A stretch of 64,000 bases of DNA from Diplonema papillatum (GCA_030068145.1 JAPJBO010000029.1:532937-596936), one strand, 5' to 3'; counted from the first letter of the stretch, positions 20,821 to 30,581 are shown. The notes: generated by a model not told the origin, from the sequence alone. Program-made: numbers and translations.

Positions 20821-21045
20821 CCACCGTCTGCGAATGTCTCCGACTATCTAAGAATGTCTCCCAGCATCTCAGAATGTCTCCTGCCCCGGGAGACACATTT
20901 TAGGGGCGGGAGACACTCTGAAACGATGGGAGACGCGTTTAAAAGCCAGGAGACATTCCCATATGCCGGGAGACATTCTCAAGGCAAATGTCTCCCACCT
21001 GTTACAAGTGTCTCCCACCGACTGAGAATGTCTCCCACCATCGCC
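20821..21045. promoter_or_regulatory. Dense GTCTCC / GGAGAC motif cluster upstream of the kinase gene
   Basis: About twelve copies of (A)TGTCTCC(C) or its complement within 225 bp, spaced 19-25 bp: forward copies first, then five inverted, then three forward. The cluster ends about 175 bp before the ATG at 21222. It could be an array of binding sites or a hairpin-forming repeat. The motif layout is seen directly; the regulatory role is inference. Confidence 0.45.
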
Positions 21046-21221
21046 ATGTTAAGCCAAGAAGCCCACGACTCTTCCCTGGCAACTGCACCACAACAACAGG
21101 GAATTCGAGACGAGCCTGACGCGACATCGTCAGCACACCAACCAACAAAAGAACCAACACCAGAAAAGTTGAACACATTCCATCGAACAACATCCCTTCC
21201 GGCACGAGCGCGAAAGAAGCG

Positions 21222-22076
21222 ATGGGAGTGGTATACGCGGAGCCTGTGGGCAGGTCAGTCCCAGAGGCGTTGGCGGACGGGCTGCGACGCGGGTTCACAG
21301 ACAGCGAGCGGAACTCGATCTACCGCGAGACGTGCGTGAGTACCGCGGAGCGGGTGGGCGAGCCGCAGGCGCTGTGGATCCTCGGGCCGAGCGCCTGCGG
21401 CAAGACGAGCGCGCAGGCCTTCCTGGCGGAAAGCGTCGTCGGCAGAACCGCGGGAGCCGTCACCGTCGACGGCAGCATCTTCCGCGACTCCCACGCGGGC
21501 TGGCAGGCCGTCAAGGCGGACGGCCTGCGGCGGTCCCCCCCGGTGCTGCACAAGGAGGCTTGGGACCTGTTCAAGCACACAAACGCGTCGGAGGGCATGA
21601 AGAAGGAAATCATCGATGCTGCCGTCGAAAACCGGCAGCACCTGGTAATCCCCGACGTTGCGGTGAAGGCAAGCCGCGTGCAGGCGGTGATGGACCGACT
21701 CAGAGCCGCTGGGTACCGACAACACGTTGTCGCGATCTTCGCCCCCGTCGAAGTGACTCGGTGTCGGGGCGAGCCGCGAGCCATGACTGAGGGAAAGGCG
21801 TTCTCCGAGCGAGGATTCCGCGATTCGCTGCGCAATTCTTTAGCCATCGTCACCGCCGCGGCGCAGGCTGGCGACTCCGTTCGAACCTTCGACAACACCA
21901 CGGCACTCCGTCGTATCACTCTTGCCGAATACGAGCATCTGTGCTCGACATCCATAAACCCGCATGCAACCCCTGTGCACATCGCACTTGCCACCCCCAA
22001 GCAATCCTGCTCAACCGCGGCCACCGATCTCGTTCACTCAGACTTCCGAGTAACCACCGGCTACGCTCTTTCCTAG
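21222..22076 (+). CDS. Zeta-toxin-like P-loop kinase domain protein
   Basis: A single-exon, 284-residue, GC-rich gene from ATG 21222, the first possible start in the frame. A Walker A motif GPSACGKT spans residues 55-62. A VDGSIFRDSH segment (D83, R88) matches the catalytic Asp region of the zeta family. Residues about 130-150 (IIDAAVENRQHLVIPD) form the core strand region. An R-G-x2-R-A-x2-E-G-K motif (about 182-192) matches the family's sugar-nucleotide/arginine site. In bacteria the family phosphorylates UDP-N-acetylglucosamine, but relatives in unicellular eukaryotes have no known target. There is no antitoxin-like neighbour, so I call the domain and not the function. Transfer from bacteria is possible but unproven. 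Confidence 0.65.
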   Translation: MGVVYAEPVGRSVPEALADGLRRGFTDSERNSIYRETCVSTAERVGEPQALWILGPSACGKTSAQAFLAESVVGRTAGAVTVDGSIFRDSHAGWQAVKADGLRRSPPVLHKEAWDLFKHTNASEGMKKEIIDAAVENRQHLVIPDVAVKASRVQAVMDRLRAAGYRQHVVAIFAPVEVTRCRGEPRAMTEGKAFSERGFRDSLRNSLAIVTAAAQAGDSVRTFDNTTALRRITLAEYEHLCSTSINPHATPVHIALATPKQSCSTAATDLVHSDFRVTTGYALS

Positions 22077-22130
22077 GGTCTCTGCAAGATGTCTGAGTCC
22101 CACCCGCCCTTTCCATCTCTTCCCTTCCAT

Positions 22131-22262
22131 TTATTTTGTATAAGCACCTGCTTTGTAGGAAATACTTGAGGAGGCTGCCAGTCGCAAAAACTCAAAGGAG
22201 GTATAATATGTGCTGGAGCCCACACGAAACACAGGTAAATCTGGGTTTAGTGGCGAGCGTAA
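22131..22262 (+). repeat. Repeat family I, copy 2 (truncated)
   Basis: Matches 4916-5100 with an internal deletion and stops at GCGAGCGTAA, exactly where the inverted terminus of element J begins. Confidence 0.65.
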
Positions 22263-22331
22263 GGGAGGTCACATTTTTACTTTACCGGGGAAAATCCCCG
22301 GTGGTGTCAGCCATTTTGCAAAAGGTCGAAG

Positions 22332-22370
<39 letters not shown>

Positions 22371-22372
22371 TA

Positions 22373-23650
22373 GGGCTATGTAGGATGGAAACGTTGGAAA
22401 CGTTTCCGTTTCCGTCCGTTTCCGTTTCCTTCTTTTTGGCGGTGGATGGAAACGCCGTTTCTTTTCAAAAGAAACGGCTGGTATGCCACTAGTATACTGG
22501 CTGAAGGTCCGACCGGAAATGTGTTCCGAACGGCGGACCCCGCCATCCAGTGGGAACCATGGACAGAAGGAGGAAAGAAGCATAAGAGTTGCGACCGCGC
22601 AACCACATGCATCCGGTTGTGATGACTTTGAGGTCTGCAGCTCTTTATACCAATGGCTGTTGTGGCGACGATGCTCTGTTGATGCGAGGCCGTTGGCCAA
22701 CGCGCTGAAGACGATCGGGAAAGCACATCCGCTTCCAATAATAGGCTATACAGATACGATCGTTCAGGACAGCGGGAGCACCGCCGCACCACAGGCTACA
22801 AGACCGGGGGTTTTCAGCGGTGTAAGACAAAGAGGGAGTGCAAGCAGCATCAGGAGATGAGAAGGGCACACGTATGCCGGGGCAATGTTGAACCCGCCAG
22901 AAAAGCGATGGCCACGCAGTAACGTGTGTGTTAAACATCGATTGCCACAGTGCACCTGCATACGACGACGGGTGGCAACCGTCACCGGAAGGGGCACCAT
23001 CGGGCGGTGTTGTCGGAGCATAGACAGCGACGGCAGGAAGAACCCCACCGACAATGCAGAAGAGGACGGCAGATTCAAAAAGCCCCACTCGGCACGGTCG
23101 CCGATACAAGTAACCATGAGAACGTGGGTTGGCAGCAGCAGAGGACGAAGTGGTAGGCACAGAAGAGTGGAATCTGGTGTCAGAAAACCTCAGCATCCGC
23201 ATGTGACGGCATTCTGCATCATTAGCTTGTGGTTTCCTATTTGCTCGTCTCAGATCGCCGACGAAAGAAAGCGGTGAGCATCAGCGACTGCTCTGCACAA
23301 ACGAGACCGCGACGACACACAAGAAGGGGCCGAGCCAAGTCGAAGAACAGCCCAGGAAGGGCCCTGAAGAGTCAAAGAGCCCGCCAGAAGACGGAGGAAG
23401 AGAAGTGCCCGTAGATCAAAAGAAGAAGGTGATCCCGCCCTCTGAAAGGAAAGCCAAAATTTGGCTGGAAACGGACACCCGACGGACACACAGAAGGACC
23501 CGCGAAGTGGTATCCTATAGGACCCTTCAGCATGAGGAGCCTTCCGGCGTTTCTTTTAAAAGAAACGGAAACGTTTCCGTTTCCGTTTCCGTTTCCGTTT
23601 CCATATTTCGAAAAAACTAAAAGAAACGGCGTTTCCATCCAACTTAGCCC
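22373..23650 (-). mobile_element. Element A, copy 2 (inverted, 1278 bp)
   Basis: Near-identical reverse complement of 17501-18802, flanked by TA at 22371-22372 and 23651-23652 and preceded by a C run of about 39. Small indels distinguish the copies. Confidence 0.75.
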
Positions 23651-23652
23651 TA

Positions 23653-24861
23653 GGGGGGGTCAAAAGCTGTCAAAATAGGTCATTTTTTTGGGAACCACAT
23701 AGGGGCTCCTAAAAGGCAATAAAATTTGGTAAACCGCCCCAGAACCGTATAGAAATGCCTAAAACATGCTTTTTGGCTGCTGAAGTGCCCCGAAAAGGCC
23801 TTTTTACGAGTGCCCAATTTTTGGACTCAGGGTGGACACCGTTTGGTACCGGTGTTCTTCTTTTTAGGTGACAACCCCAAAAATAGTGACAGCATGAACC
23901 GAAGAAGGAAAACAGCACTGCCCAAACCTATGTATTTTTACTCAAAAGACTTTCCTGAGAGTTGGGGATGGTGGGGCTTCGTAGGAGGCATTGACAAGCG
24001 ACTCAATGAGGTACGGCTTCGTAACGTGCCGCCCCCTCGAGTCCTTGACGTCAGCGCCAGCTTTCGTAGTGGCCTGTGTCGTGTAGCGTGCTACCGCAAG
24101 CTGCAGATACCCTGCCCTGAGCTGCTATGTCGTGGCAGTCCTATAAATCCACCGCCGAACCTTTTCGTTCAAGTCCAGTTTTCTATTTTTGTTCAAGCTC
24201 AACGTGCGTTGGGGTTAGGTACCAGAGATACACCCCGGTGACCAGTATTGTCTTCCGTGCGTGTGCAATGCGACCCTTTCGGGGTGGTGTACGAAAGGCG
24301 AACTTGAATAAAAGACACTGTCGCGTGCATCCCTTCAACAAAAACGTTGGGATCTGGAAAATCCCACTACGGATGAGAGCATCTCATTGTTTTTCTCGGA
24401 AAGACATCGAACTTTGTGAATATCGCCCCAGCAGCAGTTCGGGGAAGAGCTGCTGCCTGCGGTGTCAACAACACCTCAGCTTGCGCAAGACTCAGAGAGC
24501 CTTTTGGGACGTTGTTAACCATCCAGACGAGCAACGTTCATAGCTGCCTTCCTCCTGGGTGTCGTTTGCCCTTTTGTTGCTTCCATTTGTGGCTGCCTGC
24601 ACGTGATTGTAGCCTCATCTTTGCATGGTATGAACAGTGAAGCACACACACAGGCTGCTAGCCGGTACCAAACGGTGTCCACCCTAAAACCATCAACTAA
24701 TACACCCCCCCCTGGGCCATTTTCCATGAAACTTTCCCCAAAAACACGTTTCCGGGCATTTCTGAGGCGGGTTGCATGTTTTTTTAGCCTTAAACTGCCG
24801 TTAAGTCTACAGGCTGAAAATGTCACCATTTTGACGCAAAAAAAGACCTTTTGACCCCCCC
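23653..24861 (-). mobile_element. Element B, copy 2 (inverted, 1209 bp)
   Basis: Near-identical reverse complement of 18805-20003, sharing its left TA with element A copy 2 and followed by TA and a C run. The inner inverted repeat is at 23830-23852 and 24662-24684. Confidence 0.75.
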
Positions 24862-24891
24862 TACCCCCCCCCCCCACCGGGCGTTTTTTTT

Positions 24892-25985
24892 CCACCGCAT
24901 TCTGACGTGTCCCCATAAATGGTACAGTGTTTCCACCGCATTTTGAGGTGTCCCCATCAAGGGTAAAGCGTTTCCACCTCATTTTGAGGTGTCCTCATCA
25001 ATGGTAAAGTGGTTCCACCGCATTCTGAGGTGTCCCCATCAAGGGTAAAGCGTTTCCACCTCATTTTGAGGTGTCCTCATCAATGGTAAAGTGGTTCCAC
25101 CGCATTTTGAGGTGTCCCCATCAATGGTAAAGTGTTTCCACCGCATTTTGAGGTGTCCCCATCAATGGTAAAGTGTTTCCACCGCATTTTGAGGTGTCCC
25201 CATCAAGGGTAAAGTGTTTCCACCGCATTTTGAGGTGTCCCCATCAATGGTAAAGTGTTTCCACCGCATTTTGAGGTGTCCCCATCAAGGGTAAAGTGTT
25301 TCCACCGCATTTTGAGGTGTCCCCATCAATGGTAAAGTGTTTCCACCGCATTTTGAGGTGTCCCCATCAAGGGTAAGTTGTTTCCACCGCATTTTGAGGT
25401 GTCCCCATCAAGGGTAAAGCGTTTCCACCTCATTTTGAGGTGTCCTCATCAATGGTAAAGTGGTTCCACCGCATTCTGAGGTGTCCCCATCAAGGGTAAA
25501 GTGTTTCCACCGCATTTTGAGGTGTCCCCATCAATGGTAAAGTGTTTCCACCGCATTTTGAGGTGTCCCCATCAAGGGTAAATTGTTTCCACCGCATTTT
25601 GAGGTGTCCCCATCAAGGGTAAATTGTTTCCACCGCATTTTGAGGTGTCCCCATCAAGGGTAAGGTGTTTCCACCGCGTTTTGAGGTGTCCCCATCAAGG
25701 GTAAAGTGTTTCCACACATTTTGAGGTGTCCCCATCAATGGTAAAGTGTTTCCACCGCATTTTGAGGTGTCCCCATCAAGGGTAAAGTGTTTCCACCGCA
25801 TTTTGAGGTGTCCTCATCAAGGGTAAACTTTTTCCACCGCATTTTGAGGTGTCCCCATCAAGGGGAAGGTGTTTCCACTACGTTTTGAGGTGTCCCCATC
25901 AAGGGTAAAGTGTTTCCACCGCATTTTGAGGTGCCCCCATCAAGGGTAAACTTTTTCCACCGCATTTTGAGGTGTCCCCATCAGC
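24892..25985 (+). repeat. 41-bp satellite, about 26 units
   Basis: The unit contains TTTCCACCGCATTTTGAGGT and GTCCCCATCAAGGGTAAAGT in head-to-tail register. Variants alternate (AATGG / AAGGG, CCTCA / CCGCA) in a patchy higher-order pattern. It abuts element B and lies inside putative element J. No unique spacers, so not CRISPR. Confidence 0.95.
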
Positions 25986-26129
25986 CGTCGAGCGTTTTGG
26001 AGCTCGTAGTGCGTGTTCTGCTTACAGTGGTGGTGTAGCGGGGGTCAAACCGCAGACTTCCTGACGGGGCACGCGAACCACCGGAAGGATGATTCAAATA
26101 CAGAAAATGAAATCGCCCGCGTTTTTTTC

Positions 26130-26200
26130 GCCCGTGGTCTAACGGGTAGCACGCCCACTTGTGGTTCTGGGGGTACTTGGTTCGATTCCTGCGAGGAGTG
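26130..26200 (+). repeat. tRNA-like sequence
   Basis: GTGGTCTAACGGGTAGCAC resembles an A box/D-arm and GGTTCGATTCC is a perfect B box. The anticodon and acceptor stems pair poorly, so this is a tRNA-derived relic. A reverse B-box-like GAATCGAACC lies at about 26470. Confidence 0.45.
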
Positions 26201-26690
26201 TTTTTTTTGAGGACCGAAAATCGGCCCAAAAACGTCTAAAGTGCCATCTGGGGGTCAGATTTTTGGCTATATCGAGTTCCAAAAAGGTGTCGATACTTGC
26301 CGTGGATAGCTCTTTCCATCCCAAAAAAAATTTCCGAATTTTGCTCAAAATTTGACCTGAACATGTCGGATATGAGGAAGCAAAATCTGTGACAAGATTT
26401 TTGAGGATTTTTGATCAAACTTTCGGAGAACGATGCTGTAGTTTTGCCTGCGGAAAAGTGCTTGGAAGAGAATCGAACCTGGATGTACGTACAGGCAGGG
26501 GGGAAATAATTGCCCGCGCCCTCAAAATTGTAAAAGGTGGTAGTCCACCCCCCCCCTGGTTCCAGTGGGAATTTTTCCCGGTAAGGTAAAAATGTGACCT
26601 CCCTAAGCGTTAAGTAAGAAATGTCCACTTCGTACTTGTTCTCCCCTCCAGCCTCCGTCGAAATAAGCACAAGGCAACCCCTCAAGTATT

Positions 26691-27167
26691 TTACTCCTCA
26701 TAAACGATCAAGCAACAACAAGGCTCGTAGCTTGGGTTTCTCGATTTTGTCCAAAAAACTCGGAAACTCGGTCGGACCTTGAACATCAACCTTTGTAGAC
26801 AGCCGGGAGGACGCGGGCAAACGATCCATGCACGGACCGGGAGGGGCAGGAGAGCCCCCTCCAACAGGGAACTACCGCGAATAGAAAACCAGGAGTGTTG
26901 GCTTGTGTCGATCGGCACGGTCGTCCAGGTCTTTCTTGTCACTCCTTTGTCTAACCACCCTCCTCTACGTGGATGCTTCCACCGGACGTCGATTGTACCC
27001 ACAATGTACGCCGGAACTGGAATGCTCATCTCAGGCCCTTGTCCTTGCAAAGCCCACACACTCAAATTAGGAACGGTGCGTTTGCTTTCCGGGTCAGAGC
27101 GCTCGCACGCACTCACCCTGTCTGTGCGTTGGGTCTGGTAATTATTGCTGCTCGAGTCGAGAGACAT
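26691..27167 (-). CDS. Uninterrupted 158-residue ORF, unrecognised
   Basis: On the minus strand an ATG (27167) opens 158 codons that read as normal protein throughout (MSLDSSSNNYQTQRTD start; middle VPAYIVGTIDVRWKHPRRGG; cysteine-rich tail EPCCCLIVYEE). No signal peptide or long membrane helix. It contains a donor-like GGGTGAGT early in the frame, so a splice there cannot be excluded. No family recognised. Confidence 0.45.
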   Translation of the reverse strand: MSLDSSSNNYQTQRTDRVSACERSDPESKRTVPNLSVWALQGQGPEMSIPVPAYIVGTIDVRWKHPRRGGWLDKGVTRKTWTTVPIDTSQHSWFSIRGSSLLEGALLPLPVRAWIVCPRPPGCLQRLMFKVRPSFRVFWTKSRNPSYEPCCCLIVYEE

Positions 27168-27334
27168 TCATACCACCTGCTCTCGAGATGTCAGTCAGTC
27201 CAGACGTGAGAGCTGCGTGTGCCGCCACCTCTTCGGTGCGCTGGGCATGAGAACTGTTGGCACAAGACTTGCTTGCGCCCACCTCTTTCTTGGGCGCTTA
27301 TGAGACACGAACTGCTCGTGGCCACCTCTTTACG
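27168..27334. repeat. Degenerate roughly 55-bp direct repeat
   Basis: Three units of the form GAGAGCTGCGTG / GAGAACTGTTGG / GACACGAACTGC followed by GCCACCTCTT, with a GGTGCG/GGGCGC step. Short and imperfect. Confidence 0.35.
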
Positions 27335-27342
27335 GTCCCGGG

Positions 27343-27658
27343 CAGGGCTTACGCTCCACGTGTGGAACGTGTGGATTTCCACACGTTAATTCTTTTTGGA
27401 TTTTGTTCCCCCACGTGTGGATCCACAGGTACCACATGTGGATTTTGATTTATTGGTCCACATGCAGGGGAGTCTAGGCCCCGCTAGTGGTCAAGGTCGC
27501 ACAGCCAGGTGTCGCCAAGTCCAGTAGCAACCTAGCGACGCTATTTTTTTTTGCCGTCGCACATGAGGGGAAAGGTTTTTTTTCCCCCTCGAACCTTAAG
27601 CGCCCACATGTGGACCACACGTATTTTCTCTGAGGCCGAAAACGGAGCGTAAGCCCTG
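27343..27658. mobile_element. hAT-like MITE, 316 bp, with 8-bp target site duplication
   Basis: The termini are a perfect 15-bp inverted repeat, CAGGGCTTACGCTCC. The element is flanked by an exact 8-bp duplication GTCCCGGG (27335-27342 and 27659-27666). CAGGG termini with 8-bp duplications are the hAT signature. The interior holds several CCACACGTGTGG-type palindromes near both ends and no ORF. Inserted upstream of the recombinase-like gene at 27842. Confidence 0.85.
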
Positions 27659-27841
27659 GTCCCGGGTCAGGAGCACGTCTGGATTCTCGCAGGGAAATAC
27701 GGACTTTTTTACCTGCTGCTGTACTTTTTCTCCCTCCTACACGAGAAAAGCCGGGCAAAAAGAATCACTTTTTCTCCCGGGTTTTTTTCCCGGATACTTC
27801 AATTTCACCAAAGGGCGAAACAAGGGCGGGAGGATCAGAAA

Positions 27842-28276
27842 ATGCCGAAGAGAAAGCGTTCCCCGAGCGAAAGCAGCTCGGCGAGTGCCTCAGACGAACC
27901 CGAGCTACTTCCGGAGGCATCTAAAGAGCGCTATGTTCAGGTTTTCGCAGCGTTCTTGGAGCATGCGAACATAAAGCGACGCAAGAACGGCCGCCTGAGC
28001 CGCCGAGCACAAGAGAAGGACTTCATCGGCTTCCTTGCATCAAAGCAAAAGGAAGGCTTCAAGAATTCGACCCTGTGGACCCTATCGAAGTCAAGGGCCC
28101 TTTTGACTGCAAGGCATCCTCGGCAGTTTGCTAGATTTCTTCTAGAGCTCGTTCATTCTTTCTCCTTCCGCATCATTCATGAGAAACGAGCTTCTTTCCC
28201 CCCCCCCGTTCAACCGTACCGTGAAGCCCAGGAACAGCACAGCAAGTCGGGATCAAAAGTACCTTGCAGCAGGTAA
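27842..28276 (+). CDS. Tyrosine-recombinase core-binding (SAM-like) domain, partial, Crypton-like
   Basis: ATG 27842 starts a basic, Ser-rich tail (PKRKRSPSESS). From about residue 28 comes KERYVQVFAAFLEHANIKRR, then an ASKQKEGFKNSTLWTLSKSR segment (67-86), the helix-turn pattern of phage-integrase/Crypton N-terminal core-binding domains, ending in a P-S/N-S-T-L-W-like motif. The catalytic R..HxxR..Y domain is not in this exon. The frame stops at 28276 beside a GCAG/GTAAAA donor and an inserted MITE. A further short intron may hide between about 28123 and 28235. Either the first exon of a split gene or a disrupted copy. Confidence 0.5.
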   Translation: MPKRKRSPSESSSASASDEPELLPEASKERYVQVFAAFLEHANIKRRKNGRLSRRAQEKDFIGFLASKQKEGFKNSTLWTLSKSRALLTARHPRQFARFLLELVHSFSFRIIHEKRASFPPPVQPYREAQEQHSKSGSKVPCSR

Positions 28277-28286
28277 AAAAATAGCG

Positions 28287-28502
28287 TTTTACTAGTAAAT
28301 AAGGTGCGTGTCCCTCAAACAAGTTTTTCTCCCTCGGTTGGGTTTTTCTCCCTCGCCTTCGGCTCGGGAGAAAAACCAACCTCGGGAGAAAAACTTGTTT
28401 TCGGGACACGTTTTCCCCCTCAGTTGAGTTTGCTCCCTCGCCTGACGGCTCGGGAGCAAAATCAACTTCGCGGGAAAAAAGCACTCTTATTTACTAGTAA
28501 AA
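28287..28502. mobile_element. MITE with 17-bp terminal inverted repeats and internal hairpins
   Basis: TTTTACTAGTAAATAAG at 28287-28303 and its exact reverse complement at 28486-28502. Each terminus itself contains the palindrome TTTACTAGTAAA. Two long internal hairpins (about 28310-28405 with a TTCG loop, and 28410-28480) are built from CTCCCTCG...CGGGAG arms. The element lies between a donor-like GCAG/GTAAAA and an acceptor-like TTTGACAG (28518), so it may be intronic. Confidence 0.75.
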
Positions 28503-28503
28503 A

Positions 28504-30060
28504 ATAACTATTTGACAGGAATTGTTTGTCCGGTCCGCTCTCTCTACTACAGAGCTTTTTGTTTGTCTCTCCAACGTTTCCAAAACAGTGCCCTTTTCTG
28601 TATTCGTGGTCTCGGATTCAACACAGCCCTAGCACACCTTTTAGAGTGAGCTTGTCGTCGAAACGTTCTTCCCTGTTCGCTGACTCTCTCTCTCTCTCTT
28701 TCTCTCGCTTGACATCATGCTTTAATGAAGTCTGTGGCCTGCTACGACTGCAGTGGACTTTAGAAGACTCGGTGTCAAGACGAGAGAATCGAACAGCCTT
28801 GTTTTCCTTGCAAATACAAGAACACGTGGACCCACAAAAATGAGCCCCGTTTTGCTAAACAACCAACAAACGGACGCAGTACGTCTTCACCCCCCGGAAA
28901 CCGCATCTCAGTTCGGCGGCAAAGTCGGTTGGCATGCGCTGAAAACGAGCCCGTCTCTCAACAGAGAGACTCGATGCCTCGGAACAAGATTGGGAACGGA
29001 ACTCAGACGAAACGAACGACAACCACTGCTCAGCTTCTGCTGTCAATGGCGAAAAGGTTGAGTGTGATAACCAACAAAGAGGTGCCGCGACTCGGTCCAC
29101 AAGAAGTCAGAACACAAGGGAACGAAGTGTTTTGAAGACAAAGGAAGCGGGAAAACTGCGAAAACGGCATGCACCCGCTTCCTTGCTGCCCACAGCGCAC
29201 ACATCCCGCAGTGGCAACAATAGACATCCCCCTCCCCATCCATCGTCCCTGTGTCTTACTAAGTTTGTTCTTACCAGTTCCCTCCATTCCTCCCCACTCT
29301 CGCCACTTCGGTAAAAAACTCCCATTAAGTTGTGAGTTGCAAGACTTCCCTCCCACCCCGATCCATTTTCCCTCCGGGGTAGCCTGTGCTCTTGTAGCAA
29401 TAGTGGTATAGTCCTTTGACAGAGTGAGCCGATGCCTCTCATGCTCTTGACAGACACGAGCATCCGACATTTCGCACGCGCGTCGCAGTCGTTGGGTGGT
29501 ATTGAAAAGGTGTCTCATCGGACACTCGGACGAGCTTCGTTACTTCACTGCCGCAGGTTCCCCCCTGCCCTGGGAGGTCTGCTTGGCTGCCTTCGGGTTG
29601 CGTTTCCGCTCTTGTAGCAATAGTGGCTGCGACGAGCTCCGAACAGATTTCGCGCCGGTGATGGTCCTGTGACCGTGGCAAAGGACCAAACACGGTGTAG
29701 ATGGAACACGTTGTTATTATAGCACTTCATTACTTCTTCACGTTCCAGGTGTGCGTCATGACTCTTGGGCCGTGATGCTCCGCATTTCTGGTGTATAAAG
29801 TTCTTTCGTTCGTTCGCTGAAATGAAGGCTGAAACTCGAGAAAGAAATTACAAAACGAAAAAGACAGAACCCAAGCCCCGTTAGTCTATCCCCGTAGCAG
29901 CGTACCGCCCGACGGAATCAGAGTTCCCATAACCTGAGACGGATGTTCTTTTTGCTTGAGTGAATCAGTGGAAAGAAAACTGCGCAGCAGCAAGAATAAC
30001 TCTTTGCGCTGAGTGCGCGGGATGTTTGGGCGCTGCTCGGCAAATGCGGGTAACGTACGT
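28504..30060. other. Repeat-bearing stretch without a supported gene
   Basis: Holds a (CT)n tract at 28685-28705 and diverged family C and related repeats at about 29380-29430 and 29495-29735. The block GGGAGGTCTGCTTGGCTGC (29573) recurs at 47370. ORFs of 60-160 codons overlap on both strands without bias. Confidence 0.4.
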
Positions 30061-30070
30061 TGACAAGAGG

Positions 30071-30581
30071 ATGTCATTGCTCAGCACCAGCATCGACGGA
30101 CGTCCTCGGGCACCTGTGCCTTCGAAAGTGTAGCAACGAGCGTGCCTCCGCTGCACTACTGAAAGTGAACAGTCAGGAAGAGCTGGCCCCGCTCCCGCTA
30201 GCTCCCGAAGTACTCAACCTTGACGACGACGTCAGAAAGCCACCTGCTGGCCAACGAAAAGGTATTAGAACCACATAAGACTGGGCGCAGCAGGAGAAGG
30301 GGCGGGTCTTGCCCACGTACTGTACATGTATCCGTCTCTGTGTACCCCTACTTTGTGTACCGTTGAGTGCATCAGAGCTCGTCGACCCCGCGTTTGAACG
30401 TGAGCAGCTCAAGTCTCACTATGGAGCGTACCTCCACGTGGCCGCGCCCCCCACCCTGCGGCTGGTACCCGAACGCCTCCCCTTGTGGACCGCTTTCGTA
30501 TATAAATCCCTCCTCTCCGACTACTCTGGAAAAAAAAGGAAGAAAGGGAAAATAGAAAAGATAAAAACAGAAGAATTCTAA
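30071..30581 (+). CDS. Small split gene, unrecognised (exons to 30261 and 30376-30581)
   Basis: The exon ending at 30261 reads QEELAPLPLAPEVLNLDDDV and onward, and stops at GAAAAG/GTATTA in phase 1. The intron is 114 nt and ends GTGCATCAG. The next exon completes GAG and runs LVDPAFEREQLKSHYGAYLH and onward to a Lys-rich end (KKRKKGKIEKIKTEEF). Phases match exactly. The start is unsettled: ATG 30071 (MSLLSTSIDGRPRAPVPS) is in another frame and would need a very short intron or a 1-nt difference. Function unknown. Confidence 0.45.

Larger units (their letters stand above)
22263..26603. mobile_element. Putative element J: 4.3-kb segment with terminal inverted repeats and TAA flanks
   Basis: The left end GGGAGGTCACATTTTTACTT and the right end (its reverse complement, GTAAAAATGTGACCTCCC) match over about 37 bp with few mismatches. 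Both are flanked by TAA (22260-22262, 26604-26606), as for PIF/Harbinger-like insertion. The interior is A2 and B2 plus the 41-bp satellite, and no transposase is seen. The right flank does not continue repeat family I, so a simple insertion into that repeat is not confirmed. Confidence 0.4.

Noticed and set aside
21222-22076. A toxin-antitoxin operon
   Set aside because: No antitoxin-like ORF beside the kinase, no ribosome-binding sites, and a eukaryotic setting.
24892-25985. CRISPR-like regular repeats
   Set aside because: Units are head-to-tail with no unique spacers, in a eukaryotic context; it is a 41-bp satellite.
26130-26200. Functional tRNA gene
   Set aside because: The B box is perfect, but the T and acceptor stems have several mismatches.
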